Source: JBKEDC01 sp047971925
GTDB lineage: Bacteria > Bacteroidota > Bacteroidia > Bacteroidales > Prolixibacteraceae
Assembly: GCA_047971925.1 (NCBI GenBank)
Contig: JBKEAC010000085.1
Location: 29,874 to 93,873 of the forward strand
DNA: 64,000 nt
Direction: 5' to 3'
How positions within the stretch are numbered: the first letter of the stretch is position 1; the number at the start of each line of letters is the position of its first letter. The translations under genes and the position numbers were made by a program. A model generated the notes under the pieces. It made no database searches. It had not been told where the DNA came from and was given only the letters and a program-made list of their open reading frames with translations. This document shows, piece after piece, positions 1 to 9,066 of the stretch.

Positions 1-678
1 AAAAATGATGTTGACTCGCCTAATTCACCTTTAAAAAAATATAATGAAGAAGAACATCTAGGCATCTTCATTTCTGGTAAGAAAGAACGCGAAAGTTGGG
101 CCATTCCTCAAAATGAAAGCTCATTCTTTCAATTAAAATCATACGTGGAAAATTTATTGTCAAGATTAGGCATAAACATTGACCAACTTCGACACAATGG
201 ATTCAATGATGATATCGTTTCTGATGGACTAATCTACACTGCTTATACTCAAAAAGAGCTTGTCAAAATTGGAATTGTAAGCAAAAGAACACTTAAAGAA
301 TTCGGCATTGACAAACCTGTCTTTTTTGCCGATATCAACATGAATAATCTTTATACATTACTAAAAAATAGCAAAACATTATTCTCTGAGCTACCAAAAT
401 ATCCTGAAGTTCGTCGAGATTTAGCTCTTTTAATTGATAAAAATGTTTCTTTCAATGACATTGTAAATCTTGCTAATAAATCAGAAAAAAGATTGCTCCG
501 TCGCATTGATTTGTTCGATGTATATGAAGGCAAAGGAATCCCCGAGGATAAAAAGTCATATGCTGTGAGCTTCATCTTGCGCGATGATGAAAAAACACTC
601 AACGAACAGCAAATTGAAAAAATAATGCACAAGTTGATCGATTCATTTGAAAAAGAACTTCAAGCAAAACTTCGATAA
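1..678 (+). CDS. pheT: Phenylalanine--tRNA ligase beta subunit, C-terminal part (5' truncated by window edge)
   Basis: This is the C-terminal part of the beta chain of the alpha2/beta2 enzyme that charges tRNA-Phe with phenylalanine. The frame is open from base 1, well before the first in-frame ATG, so the gene begins outside the window; about 225 residues are visible. The last ~95 residues form the FDX-ACB (anticodon-binding) domain, recognised by YPEVRRDLALLIDKNVSF and the closing stretch with SYAVSFILRDDEKTL. It ends in TAA and is followed 20 bases later by a hairpin terminator shared with the convergent gene. The family assignment is clear; nothing odd is visible in this part. Confidence 0.95.
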   Translation, partial: KNDVDSPNSPLKKYNEEEHLGIFISGKKERESWAIPQNESSFFQLKSYVENLLSRLGINIDQLRHNGFNDDIVSDGLIYTAYTQKELVKIGIVSKRTLKEFGIDKPVFFADINMNNLYTLLKNSKTLFSELPKYPEVRRDLALLIDKNVSFNDIVNLANKSEKRLLRRIDLFDVYEGKGIPEDKKSYAVSFILRDDEKTLNEQQIEKIMHKLIDSFEKELQAKLR

Positions 679-696
679 AAAAGGGTGCTACATACA

Positions 697-737
697 CAAA
701 AAAAGACCACTGAATTTAATGTTCAATGGTCTTTTTT
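697..737. terminator. Bidirectional hairpin terminator between pheT and the Spy-like gene
   Basis: An A-run, then GACCACTGAA, a short AT loop, and TTCAATGGTC followed by a T-run. A-tract and T-tract flank both arms, so it can end transcription from both convergent genes. Confidence 0.8.
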
Positions 738-756
738 ATATGATTATTAATCTGCT

Positions 757-1236
757 CTATTCATCAGGATGATTAATTTCAGGTCTCTCTCCTCCTGGCA
801 TTCTCGACTTCATTTCCTTCTGCATTTCATCATATTTCACTTTTTGAGCATCAGTTAAAACAGCTTTTATCTTTGCATCATTCTTTTTTCTTTGCTCGTC
901 CATCTGAGCATGCATAGTTTCTCTATTAGCCTCCATCTGCTCACGCATTGCCTCAGGGTCATCACCAAACTTTTCGCGCATAGCTTTCATTTGATTTTGC
1001 ATCTCAACTGACTGAGCATTCAAAATCTCTTTAACCTTTGTTTGCTGATCGGCTGTTAATTCCAATTCCGTTGTCATGCGCTCCACTTGTTTAGCTGTTC
1101 TTTCCTCAGAAGACATTCTTGGACCTCGCTGTTGATACTCTGATGATTGAGAAGGTCGTGTACCACTTCCTCTTTGTGCCATTGAAATTGTACTAAATCC
1201 AGCTACAATAGCAAATACTAAAATTACTTTCTTCAT
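757..1236 (-). CDS. Periplasmic Spy/CpxP-like (LTxxQ) protein
   Basis: Small secreted protein of 159 residues. It opens with a Sec signal peptide (MKKVILVFAIVAGFSTISMAQ), then a Gly/Ser/Arg-rich linker, then a highly charged helical body. The segment ELTADQQTKVKEIL and the later VLTDAQKVKYDEM are two LTxxQ-type motifs, the hallmark of Spy/CpxP periplasmic chaperones and related metal-resistance proteins. The middle is Met/Gln/Glu-rich and probably coiled coil. Role by family: ATP-independent chaperone or stress sensor in the periplasm; the exact partner is unknown. Monocistronic, convergent with pheT. The fold class is likely; chaperone activity is inference. Confidence 0.7.
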   Translation of the reverse strand: MKKVILVFAIVAGFSTISMAQRGSGTRPSQSSEYQQRGPRMSSEERTAKQVERMTTELELTADQQTKVKEILNAQSVEMQNQMKAMREKFGDDPEAMREQMEANRETMHAQMDEQRKKNDAKIKAVLTDAQKVKYDEMQKEMKSRMPGGERPEINHPDE

Positions 1237-1401
1237 ATATTAAATTTATTTCATTATAATCTCGTTAAATATTTCTCTTAAATATTCTCTTTAAAAATAT
1301 GCATAAAACAAGATTTATTTCTCACTTACAGACATCTATTTTTCTTTGAAGTTTAACTATAACTATAATATTAAAGGAAATTAACTATTATCGCAATAAA
1401 A

Positions 1402-1941
1402 TTACTTCCGTAAATCTGAAAATAACTTTCTAAACTTATCACGTTTAAGAATAACCACAGCTTGACAAAAAGGATTACTTGGATTATTCAACAAATAGTT
1501 CTGATGATAATCTTCGGCTTGAAAGAAATCACCTATTGGCTCAACACTAGTCACAATTTCTGCTTCATAAACATCTTCCTCGTTTAATCTTTTAATCAGA
1601 TTTTCAGCCAACTCTCGCTGCTCTTGATCATGATAATAAATCACAGAGCGATATTGCGTTCCTATATCTTCACCTTGTCGATTTAATGTTGTTGGGTCAT
1701 GAGTTGCAAAAAAAACACGCAATATATCCAGACAACTTATTTGCGCTGCATCGTAAGATATCTGAACGACCTCAGCATGATTTGTGTTACCCGTACACAC
1801 TTGTTCATATGTAGGATTAACAACTACCCCTCCCGAATAGCCACTCTTCACAGAGCAAACTCCTTTCAATTCGCTAAAAACAGCTTCCGTACACCAAAAG
1901 CATCCACCTCCAAGTGTAACATATTTCAAATCATTATTCAT
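1402..1941 (-). CDS. msrA: Peptide-methionine (S)-S-oxide reductase
   Basis: Repairs oxidised methionine by reducing the S epimer of methionine sulfoxide in proteins or as free amino acid. The 179-residue protein has the catalytic motif GCFWC near residue 13 (nucleophilic Cys followed by Phe-Trp) and the conserved GDFFQAEDYHQNYL stretch near residue 136. There is no signal peptide, so it is probably cytosolic. Length matches a single-domain MsrA without a fused MsrB. It lies 8 bases after the upstream VTT membrane-protein gene on the same strand and is probably co-transcribed with it. Start ATG at 1941 is preceded by a GAGGT-like stretch, unusual in this window. Confidence 0.95.
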   Translation of the reverse strand: MNNDLKYVTLGGGCFWCTEAVFSELKGVCSVKSGYSGGVVVNPTYEQVCTGNTNHAEVVQISYDAAQISCLDILRVFFATHDPTTLNRQGEDIGTQYRSVIYYHDQEQRELAENLIKRLNEEDVYEAEIVTSVEPIGDFFQAEDYHQNYLLNNPSNPFCQAVVILKRDKFRKLFSDLRK

Positions 1942-1949
1942 TACCTCAG

Positions 1950-2540
1950 TTATTTAATCCACGTATTAAGAGAAAAATCTATTGAGTGCTCAACCAAATA
2001 AGCAAAAGAGAAAAATCTAAGTAATCGAAACAAGGCAAACAACAAATAATGATTGGACTTGTATTCTGTTGTGCCAACTAGCATGCTCACTAATCCCCAT
2101 GGCAATGGTGTCAATGCCGCTGTAATAATCAAAAAAGATCCATACTTTCGGAACATAGGCCACAAATCTTTAAACAGCTTTCGGCTGAAAAAACGAAATA
2201 AGCGCATATTTCTAAATGTGCGTCCCAAGTAAAAAGAAAGCACACCTGCTCCATACGAAATGATTGCAAATAAAGCTACATCTTGCCAATAAGAGAGCCC
2301 CGATTGTCGATGCAACGACCACTTCATGTAGAGTTCGGGAGGAAATAATCCGAAAAAAACTTCAGAGCACACATAACTCAAATAAACCAATGGGGTTCGC
2401 TCATACACATAGGCAGTCAATACTCCTTTATTCGGAGTAATGATGTATTTATCAGCTAACAGATACAAAATTGCCAAGGCTAAAAAGTAAAGCCCACCTT
2501 TAGCTAAATTCTGCAACAGAAATTTTGTTTTTTCATCCAT
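1950..2540 (-). CDS. VTT-domain (DedA/YqaA-like) inner-membrane protein
   Basis: Integral membrane protein of about 196 residues when started at the ATG at 2540 (MDEKTKFLLQ). An upstream in-frame start exists, but its extra ~30 residues are not family-like. Hydrophobic segments occur at the N terminus, around the LSYVCSEVFFGLFPPELY stretch, in the middle, and in the C-terminal half. The pattern with YGSFLIITAALTPLPWG resembles the VTT/YqaA branch of the DedA superfamily, implicated in lipid scrambling or membrane homeostasis. Substrate unknown. It sits just upstream of msrA on the same strand. Confidence is good for membrane protein and moderate for the family. Confidence 0.65.
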   Translation of the reverse strand: MDEKTKFLLQNLAKGGLYFLALAILYLLADKYIITPNKGVLTAYVYERTPLVYLSYVCSEVFFGLFPPELYMKWSLHRQSGLSYWQDVALFAIISYGAGVLSFYLGRTFRNMRLFRFFSRKLFKDLWPMFRKYGSFLIITAALTPLPWGLVSMLVGTTEYKSNHYLLFALFRLLRFFSFAYLVEHSIDFSLNTWIK

Positions 2541-2779
2541 AATGCTTGTAAATATATATCTATTTTTAAATACTTCTCTTCTACATTCTGCCTTTTTTAA
2601 AATCATTAACGAAAAAACAAATGATTTCATACATAAATACTCTAAGCAAGAAGTCTTTAATTAATTATTAGATATATTTCTACATTAAAATTAGGCAAGC
2701 GAGCAAGAGTTCTTCACTCATGGTGCATAATTTATATTTTTTTTACAAGAAGTGTCAACATAGTCAAATCAATATTATC

Positions 2780-2787
2780 TAACTTTG
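2780..2787 (+). promoter_or_regulatory. Bacteroidota -7 box (TAACTTTG) for the alcohol dehydrogenase
   Basis: TAACTTTG fits TAnnTTTG, the -7 element recognised by the primary sigma factor in Bacteroidota, 26 bases before the ATG at 2814. No clear TTTG -33 element is visible at the usual spacing. Confidence 0.5.
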
Positions 2788-2813
2788 TTTAATCAAATAT
2801 TTAAGTATTCAAT

Positions 2814-3971
2814 ATGCTAAATTTCACGTATAAAAACCCAACTAAAATTTTGTTTGGCAAAGGTCAAATTGCAAACATAACCAAAGAAATTCCTCAAGAT
2901 GCTAAAATCTTACTAACATATGGAGGCGGTAGTATTTTCAAAAATGGTGTCTATGACCAAGTTCGAGCTGCTACTGAAGGATTAAACATCATTGAATTCG
3001 GAGGCATTGAGCCCAACCCCAAATATGAAACGCTCATGCAAGCTGTCGAAATATGCCGACAAGAAAAAATAACTTTTCTCCTTGCTGTTGGTGGTGGATC
3101 TGTACTCGACGGAACCAAATTTATTGCTGCTGCTCACTTTGTGAAAGAAGACGACACTTGGGATATTCTTAAAACAGGAGGAAAAATAATTAAGCAAGCT
3201 CTTCCCATCGGATGTGTAATGACACTACCCGCTACTGGGTCGGAAATGAATGGGAATGCTGTTATTTCGAAACTTACTACCAAAGAAAAGCTTGGAATGC
3301 TAAGCCCATTAGTATATCCCCAATTTTCAGTGCTTGACCCTGATTTTATTTCGTCTCTTCCCGAAAATCAAATTGCCAATGGAATAATTGATTCATATGT
3401 CCACACCATTGAGCAATACTTAACCTACGATGTTGATTCTCCTCTACAAGACCGATATGCAGAAAGCATTCTAAATACACTCATCGAGGAAGGTCCTAAA
3501 GTTATTGCAAATAACAAAGACTATAATGCGGCTGCAAACTACATGTGGTGTGCAACTAATGCACTTAATCATTGGATAGCTGTTGGCGTTGTACAAGATT
3601 GGAGCACTCACCAAATTGGACATGAACTAACGGCTCTTCATGGAATCGACCATGCAAAAACGCTGGCAATTGTTCTTCCTGGAGTCATGAATTTTAAAAG
3701 AAAAGATAAAGCTAAAAAAATCCTACAATACGGTAGTCGCATATTTGGAATCTCTTCTGGATCTGACGAAGAACGGATTGATGCAACTATTCATGCCACA
3801 GAATCTTTTTTCAACAAACTAGGAGTTTCTTGTCGTTTGTCCGATTATAATGTCACCGAAGAAAGCATTCTCACCATTGAGAATCGTTTTAAAGACAGAA
3901 AGAAATCAGATGGCGAGCATCGCGACATTGACTGGCAAGCCACTGGAACTATTCTACGCTCAAGACTCTAA
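2814..3971 (+). CDS. Iron-containing alcohol dehydrogenase (YqhD/butanol dehydrogenase type)
   Basis: Cytosolic NAD(P)H-dependent oxidoreductase of 385 residues that interconverts aldehydes and alcohols. The start MLNFTYKNPTKILFGKG is characteristic of the YqhD/BdhA group. The nucleotide-binding GGGSVLDGTKFIA lies near residue 93. Metal-ligand candidates are DSYVHTIEQYL (Asp and His, near residue 196) and the two His in GHELTALHGIDHAKT near residue 265. Family roles are aldehyde detoxification or fermentative alcohol formation; which applies here cannot be read from sequence. Monocistronic, with a strong hairpin terminator 2 bases after the stop. Confidence 0.92.
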   Translation: MLNFTYKNPTKILFGKGQIANITKEIPQDAKILLTYGGGSIFKNGVYDQVRAATEGLNIIEFGGIEPNPKYETLMQAVEICRQEKITFLLAVGGGSVLDGTKFIAAAHFVKEDDTWDILKTGGKIIKQALPIGCVMTLPATGSEMNGNAVISKLTTKEKLGMLSPLVYPQFSVLDPDFISSLPENQIANGIIDSYVHTIEQYLTYDVDSPLQDRYAESILNTLIEEGPKVIANNKDYNAAANYMWCATNALNHWIAVGVVQDWSTHQIGHELTALHGIDHAKTLAIVLPGVMNFKRKDKAKKILQYGSRIFGISSGSDEERIDATIHATESFFNKLGVSCRLSDYNVTEESILTIENRFKDRKKSDGEHRDIDWQATGTILRSRL

Positions 3972-3972
3972 T

Positions 3973-4019
3973 AAAACAAACAGCAATAATCTTCAAAGAA
4001 GATTATTGCTGTTTGTTTT
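3973..4019. terminator. 22-bp perfect hairpin terminator between the alcohol dehydrogenase gene and recN
   Basis: Arms at 3973–3994 and 3998–4019 are perfectly complementary over 22 bp with a 3-nt AAA loop. The arms begin in A and end in T, so it serves both convergent genes. Confidence 0.92.
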
Positions 4020-4043
4020 AAAAATTTCATTACCCTCTTCAAT

Positions 4044-5696
4044 TTAGGATAACAACTCCTGCGCTGCCTTTCGAGCCGTTTCCGAAGCACTCTCTCCTGC
4101 CAACATCAATGCCAATTCATCTATTCGTTCATTTTCACTCAACTGACGAATTGACGTAAATGTCTGCTCATTATCATCATATTTATATACTTTAAAATGA
4201 TACTCTCCCTTTCCTGCAATCTGCGGAAGATGAGTAATATTAAGAATTTGCACATGGGCAGATAATTCTTTTAAAACATCTCCCATTTTAACAGCAACTT
4301 CACCTGATATTCCTGTATCTATTTCATCAAAAACAATTGTTGGTAATGACTTATTACTAGCTATAAGCGACTTAATAGCCAACATTACACGTGAAATTTC
4401 ACCTCCTGAGGCAACTTTTGAAACATCTTGCAACGTTCCATTCTTATTGCCAGCAAAAGTAAAAAGTAAATCATCAATCCCAGTATTAGAAATAGAATCT
4501 AATTTCTTAAACTGAAGTTTAAATACCGCATTTGGCATTCCCAAACGATATAACACTTCTTCTATTGATTGTTCTATAATAGGTGCAGCTGTAATTCTCC
4601 TTTCACTCAATTCTCCGGCACAAAGATGCAATTCTGCCAACAAACCATCTACCAGCAAACGGTGTTGTTCGATATCTTCATCAAATGTTCCTATCTGTGC
4701 GATCTTCTTCTCAAAATCATGCTGTAAGATAAGTAACTCAGAAACAGAATCAACTTTAAACTTTTGCTGCAAAGAATAAAACAAATCAAGGCGTTCTGCA
4801 ATCTCATTCACTCGAGTTGAATTATATTCTACACCATCTGCTAAGACATCACATTCATCATTTATATCTTTCATCTCCAAATAAACCGACTCCAATCTAG
4901 AAGCTAATTCATCAGCTCTACCAACCACGCTACTCATCTTTTTGAATCGAGACAAATGCTCCTTTAGTCTTGCCAACACGCCTAAATCATCTTGTTGCAT
5001 TTCTGAAGAAAATCCGCCAAATATTGACTTAATATCTTCTGCATGCTCTAAAGTCGATTGCTCCTGTTCCAATACCTCTTGCTCACCTTCTTTCAATTTT
5101 GCACTTTCTAATTGAGCATATTGAAACTGTAGATAATCAAAATCGCTTTTTGACTGTTCTGCTTGATAAATAAGCTCAAGCAATATTTTATTTTGCTTTT
5201 GATAATTCCGATAACAATCAGAATATTTCTCTAAACATTTTGCATTTCCTGCAACAAGATCAACCAAATTTAATTGAAAAGAATTATCGCCCAATGATAA
5301 ATTCTGATGCTGCGAGTGAATATCAATCAGCTGTGAAGAAATTTCTTGCAGCACTTTTAATGTAACTGGTGTATCATTAATAAAAGCCCTTGATTTTCCA
5401 CTTGCACTAATCTCTCGCCTCAAGATGGTTTGTTCTTCATAATCAATATCATTTTGCTGGAAAAGCGACATCAAATTAAGATTGCTAATTTTGAAGATAG
5501 CTTCAACTGTGCATTTCTGCTCCTCATTTCGCAAAACCGACAAATCAGCACGCTGACCCATAATTAGCCCCAAAGCACCAAGTATTATCGATTTCCCAGC
5601 CCCTGTCTCTCCAGTGATGATGTTAAATCCCTGAAAATATTTTATATGCAACTTATCAATGAGTGCATAGTTTGATATATGTAATTCTAGAAGCAC
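4044..5696 (-). CDS. recN: DNA repair protein RecN
   Basis: SMC-like ATPase of double-strand break repair, 550 residues (normal length). Walker A is GETGAGKS at residues 29–36. The middle third is a long Glu/Gln/Leu-rich coiled coil. The C-terminal half carries the ABC signature region VASGGEISRVMLAI, Walker B with the catalytic Glu (TIVFDEIDTGISGEVA), and the H-loop NITHLPQIA. It is the last gene of the leftward operon beginning with bamD, 17 bases after the DUF4835 gene. Ends at the 22-bp hairpin terminator. Confidence 0.97.
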   Translation of the reverse strand: MLLELHISNYALIDKLHIKYFQGFNIITGETGAGKSIILGALGLIMGQRADLSVLRNEEQKCTVEAIFKISNLNLMSLFQQNDIDYEEQTILRREISASGKSRAFINDTPVTLKVLQEISSQLIDIHSQHQNLSLGDNSFQLNLVDLVAGNAKCLEKYSDCYRNYQKQNKILLELIYQAEQSKSDFDYLQFQYAQLESAKLKEGEQEVLEQEQSTLEHAEDIKSIFGGFSSEMQQDDLGVLARLKEHLSRFKKMSSVVGRADELASRLESVYLEMKDINDECDVLADGVEYNSTRVNEIAERLDLFYSLQQKFKVDSVSELLILQHDFEKKIAQIGTFDEDIEQHRLLVDGLLAELHLCAGELSERRITAAPIIEQSIEEVLYRLGMPNAVFKLQFKKLDSISNTGIDDLLFTFAGNKNGTLQDVSKVASGGEISRVMLAIKSLIASNKSLPTIVFDEIDTGISGEVAVKMGDVLKELSAHVQILNITHLPQIAGKGEYHFKVYKYDDNEQTFTSIRQLSENERIDELALMLAGESASETARKAAQELLS

Positions 5697-5713
5697 AACT
5701 ATTAATTTAATTT

Positions 5714-6619
5714 TTAAAATGCATTATGTTCCTTCAGTGCCTGATAATTTGCACTATTTGCAGGGTCCATCTCAACCAATGCTGCAACAACTCGATTCAA
5801 CTCTTCGATTGGTGCAGCCGAGAAAATATTAAGCAGCTCGCTCGTTTTAGCATCAAAAAAAACAGTAAACAAATATAAACTTGGTCGTGTGCGATATAAT
5901 TTCACCAAACTCACAACTGAATTGGCAACTACTGAACGACCATTTGCAAAAGATTTCTCCATCTCATCTAGTCCTTTGCGATGATAATCATATAACAACT
6001 GACGAAATGCTGAATACGATCTATTATTCAAATTTTCAGCAAGCCAATATCTATTCGTTTCATTTTCATACGACTTCCATCCTCCATAAGATGAACCTTG
6101 GGCATTATTTACAATCTGCATAGCTTTCTGAAAATAAATCGAACCAGCATTAGGTGAAAATGAATCAGCATCCATACCTAAAATAACATAGGCATAAAAA
6201 GCCATAATGCTCGTGAGATTATCCACATTTGATGATTCATTATAAACTAACGGTTCAAATTCTGAATACACCACATGAAAATCTTTATCCTTAATATTCA
6301 ACAATGGACTTTCATAACTCGCATTATAAATCGGGCGACGAAGTTGCACATTAACCGAGCCTTTAAATTCATTAGTTGAAACTTGCTCTTCCAACTGAAT
6401 GACCATATTACACTCGATTAATTCCGTTTTTTCATAACGATCTTCCGTCCATTTCCTTTCATTCATGAACTGCGTTAAAGCTGTCTGCATGGCCTTAAAG
6501 GTATTCTGATTTGCTTCTCTAATCTTATTATAATTCACTGTAACATTACAGCGAAGTTCTTGAGCATTCAAACTACTTGCACCTAAAATCAATGCTATTA
6601 TAAATACAATTCTATTCAT
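5714..6619 (-). CDS. DUF4835 family secreted protein
   Basis: 301-residue exported protein with a signal peptide (MNRIVFIIALILGASSLNAQ). The body starts ELRCNVTVNYNKI and contains RPIYNASYESPLLNIKDKDF, both typical of DUF4835, a family largely restricted to Bacteroidota. The function is not established. It lies between coaBC and recN in the conserved bamD–rpoZ–coaBC–DUF4835–recN order, 18 bases after coaBC, so it is co-transcribed with cell-envelope and core genes. The family call is firm; any function would be a guess. Confidence 0.85.
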   Translation of the reverse strand: MNRIVFIIALILGASSLNAQELRCNVTVNYNKIREANQNTFKAMQTALTQFMNERKWTEDRYEKTELIECNMVIQLEEQVSTNEFKGSVNVQLRRPIYNASYESPLLNIKDKDFHVVYSEFEPLVYNESSNVDNLTSIMAFYAYVILGMDADSFSPNAGSIYFQKAMQIVNNAQGSSYGGWKSYENETNRYWLAENLNNRSYSAFRQLLYDYHRKGLDEMEKSFANGRSVVANSVVSLVKLYRTRPSLYLFTVFFDAKTSELLNIFSAAPIEELNRVVAALVEMDPANSANYQALKEHNAF

Positions 6620-6637
6620 TGAAAATATACTTTGTTT

Positions 6638-7855
6638 TTATGAATGATGAAACATGCGAATTGATATCTCTTGAATAATATCTTTCGCAACTTCCGCTTT
6701 CGTCTTCAATGGAAAACTTTTAATTTCTCCGACGGCATCAATAATAGATATCTTATTAGTATCTACCCCAAATCCAGCACCGAAATCATTAAGCGAATTT
6801 AAAACAATTAAATCTAAGTTTTTACGTCGCAACTTTACTTCCGCATTCTTAAATTCATCTTGAGTTTCAAGGGCAAAACCTATTAGCAACTGGTTTTCAC
6901 GTTTCTGTTTCCCAAGAGAAGCCGCAATGTCATCATTTGCCACTAATTCTATCGAAAAATCATGCTGATTCTCACGCTTAATTTTTTGCTCTGCTCTTGT
7001 TTTAGGACGATAATCAGCAACAGCAGCACTCATAATAGCGGCATCGCACAAGGGGAAAATCCGTTCCGCCTCCATCTTCATTTCCTCAGCAGATTCCACT
7101 AAAATCAATTCAATCGAATGTGCCGATTTTAACTTAACACTCACCGGACCACTAAGCAAGGTAACACGTGCCCCTTGTTCTGCCAATGCTTCTGCCAATG
7201 CATAGCCCATTTTCCCCGATGAATAGTTCCCAATAAATCGAACAGGATCAATTCGCTCGTAAGTTGGACCAGCAGTAACTAGAATATGCTTATTTAGAAG
7301 TTTTTTTTTTGAATTAAAATGCTCCACAACAGCATCTACAATATGTTCTGGCTCTGCCATTCGCCCTTTACCATGCAAGCCACTAGCTAAAACGCCATCA
7401 CCTGGTTCAATAATAATATTACCATATGATTTAAGCAACTGCATATTTTGGTTAGTTGATGGATGCTGAAACATATCTAAATCCATGGCAGGAGCAAGCA
7501 TCACATCATTTTTTGCAGAAAGATAGGTTGTAACTAGTAGGTTATCGGCAATGCCATGTGCCATTTTCCCAATTGTTGCAGCTGTAACGGGAGCAATTAA
7601 AGTCAAATCCGCCCATTGCCCCATGTCAACATGCGAATGCCATGTACCATCATTTGCCGTAAAAAAATCCGACGCAACTGGTCTTCCCGACAATGCACTC
7701 ATTGTAACAGGCGTAATGAACTGCTTTGCAGCTGGAGTCATCACCACTTGCACTTGTGCACCTTCTTTTATTAATAACCGCAAAAGCATAGCTGCCTTAT
7801 AAGCAGCTATGCTTCCTGTTATTCCTAAAACAATATTTTTGCCCTCTAATCTCAT
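6638..7855 (-). CDS. coaBC: Bifunctional phosphopantothenoylcysteine decarboxylase / phosphopantothenate--cysteine ligase
   Basis: Catalyses two steps of coenzyme A synthesis: 4'-phosphopantothenate plus cysteine is ligated (CoaB), then decarboxylated to 4'-phosphopantetheine (CoaC, FMN-dependent). 405 residues. The N-terminal CoaC half shows GSIAAYKA, the active-site His in SHVDMGQWADL, and APAMDLDMF. The C-terminal CoaB half begins near residue 190 with VTAGPTYERIDPVRFI and NYSSGKMG, and later has AAVADYRPK with the catalytic Lys region KIKREN. In the CoaC flap, where E. coli has an active-site Cys in an ACG motif, this protein reads LASGLHGKGRM, with Ser in place of Cys. Third gene of the bamD operon. 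Confidence 0.96.
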   Translation of the reverse strand: MRLEGKNIVLGITGSIAAYKAAMLLRLLIKEGAQVQVVMTPAAKQFITPVTMSALSGRPVASDFFTANDGTWHSHVDMGQWADLTLIAPVTAATIGKMAHGIADNLLVTTYLSAKNDVMLAPAMDLDMFQHPSTNQNMQLLKSYGNIIIEPGDGVLASGLHGKGRMAEPEHIVDAVVEHFNSKKKLLNKHILVTAGPTYERIDPVRFIGNYSSGKMGYALAEALAEQGARVTLLSGPVSVKLKSAHSIELILVESAEEMKMEAERIFPLCDAAIMSAAVADYRPKTRAEQKIKRENQHDFSIELVANDDIAASLGKQKRENQLLIGFALETQDEFKNAEVKLRRKNLDLIVLNSLNDFGAGFGVDTNKISIIDAVGEIKSFPLKTKAEVAKDIIQEISIRMFHHS

Positions 7856-7875
7856 GGAAGGTATTTGAATTTATA

Positions 7876-8196
7876 CTATTCCTTTGTTGGGTTTCTGTGA
7901 TAAATATTATGATGTTTCAGTTCTTCACACGCAATTAAAGTCGGCTTTGGCAAACGCTCATAATACTTTGAAATTTCAATCTGCTCACGATTCTCAAAAA
8001 CTTCTTCTAAGTTATCATTATACGATGCAAATTCTTGAAGCTTCTGATTTAATTCCTCTTTCATTTCTGATGAAATCTGATTTGCTCGTTTAGCAAGAAT
8101 CATCACTGTTTCATAGATATTTCCTGTTTCGCTTTCTAAATCATCTAAATTTCTTGGCACTGTAGTACCCTCTGCTTTTACTTTCTTGAAATCCAT
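7876..8196 (-). CDS. rpoZ: DNA-directed RNA polymerase omega subunit
   Basis: 106-residue small subunit that helps assemble and stabilise the beta' chain of RNA polymerase. The Bacteroidota form is recognised by TGNIYETVMILAKRANQIS and the segment around EEVFENREQIEISKYYE. This branch is longer and diverged from E. coli omega. It is second in the bamD operon, 12 bases after bamD and 20 before coaBC, an arrangement common in the phylum. Confidence 0.9.
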   Translation of the reverse strand: MDFKKVKAEGTTVPRNLDDLESETGNIYETVMILAKRANQISSEMKEELNQKLQEFASYNDNLEEVFENREQIEISKYYERLPKPTLIACEELKHHNIYHRNPTKE

Positions 8197-8208
8197 TCGG
8201 TTATATAA

Positions 8209-9021
8209 TTAAATCTCGTTGTTATAATCTAATCTTGTAGATAACTCTGCATAATATTTGTCGGCAGCTTTTCTATGCTTACTTTCTGGATACTCATCCA
8301 CAAAGGTAAAATACTCATCCAAAGCAGAACTCAAGCGCTCTTCCTGCAATTCTTCAACACTTCGAACACCTAAATTATATTTCGACCGCAAAAGCATAAA
8401 TTTCAACTCCTCACGATAACTACTATTAGGAAATTCTTTCAGTGAATTTTGCAATGCTATTGTCGAAGCCTTGTAGTTTTCTAAATCATAATACAACTTA
8501 GCTGTTAAAAATGACTTATACACCAACTTATCATGTAACTCGTCAATTTTCTCATTAGCTTCTGATACCTTATCACTCGCAGGAAATAAATTTACATACA
8601 GCTGATAAGCATCTATCGCCTTTTTAGTTACGGTCTGATCTAATCGTATGCTTGGCGATTCATCGTAATAACATCTCGCAACCATGTACTGCGCATCTTT
8701 ACGATAGTTACTTCTTGGATACTCTGTAACCAAAGTTCGATACCAATGACCAGCTAAAAGATAATCACCAGACTCATAATAACTCTGAGCATAGTTATAA
8801 TAAATCTCATCTGCCTTACTCGTACCACGATAAACCGTTACTAGCTCGCGAAACAATTCACAAGCACGAACATATTCTCCTTCGGCATAATATTCTTTTG
8901 CCTTTTTATATTTATATTCGAAATCAGAACTTTTTAAGACTTTCTGATATTCGCCACAGCCTGTTGTAATTAATAAAAACAACAACGCCATTATTGTTAT
9001 TACATGAGTTTTTCTAAGCAT
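8209..9021 (-). CDS. bamD: Outer-membrane assembly lipoprotein BamD
   Basis: Lipoprotein component of the BAM complex that inserts beta-barrel proteins into the outer membrane. The chosen ATG at 9021 gives MLRKTHVITIMALLFLLITTGC, a lipoprotein signal with the modified Cys at about residue 22; a longer in-frame start at 9066 would put 15 extra residues ahead of the signal. The mature part is built of TPR-like helices (EYYAEGEYVRACELFRELV, YYNYAQSYYESGDYLLAG), about 270 residues in all. A -7 promoter box lies only 4 bases before this ATG. First gene of the operon running to recN. Confidence 0.92.
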   Translation of the reverse strand: MLRKTHVITIMALLFLLITTGCGEYQKVLKSSDFEYKYKKAKEYYAEGEYVRACELFRELVTVYRGTSKADEIYYNYAQSYYESGDYLLAGHWYRTLVTEYPRSNYRKDAQYMVARCYYDESPSIRLDQTVTKKAIDAYQLYVNLFPASDKVSEANEKIDELHDKLVYKSFLTAKLYYDLENYKASTIALQNSLKEFPNSSYREELKFMLLRSKYNLGVRSVEELQEERLSSALDEYFTFVDEYPESKHRKAADKYYAELSTRLDYNNEI

Positions 9022-9025
9022 TTTG

Positions 9026-9033
9026 CAAAGATA
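9026..9033 (-). promoter_or_regulatory. -7 box (TATCTTTG) immediately before bamD
   Basis: On the minus strand TATCTTTG matches TAnnTTTG and is followed by CAAA and then the bamD ATG. The transcript start would fall within a few bases of the start codon, implying an extremely short or absent 5' leader. Confidence 0.5.
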
Positions 9034-9066
9034 AGTCTTTGATTGAAATATGAAATACAATTTCAT

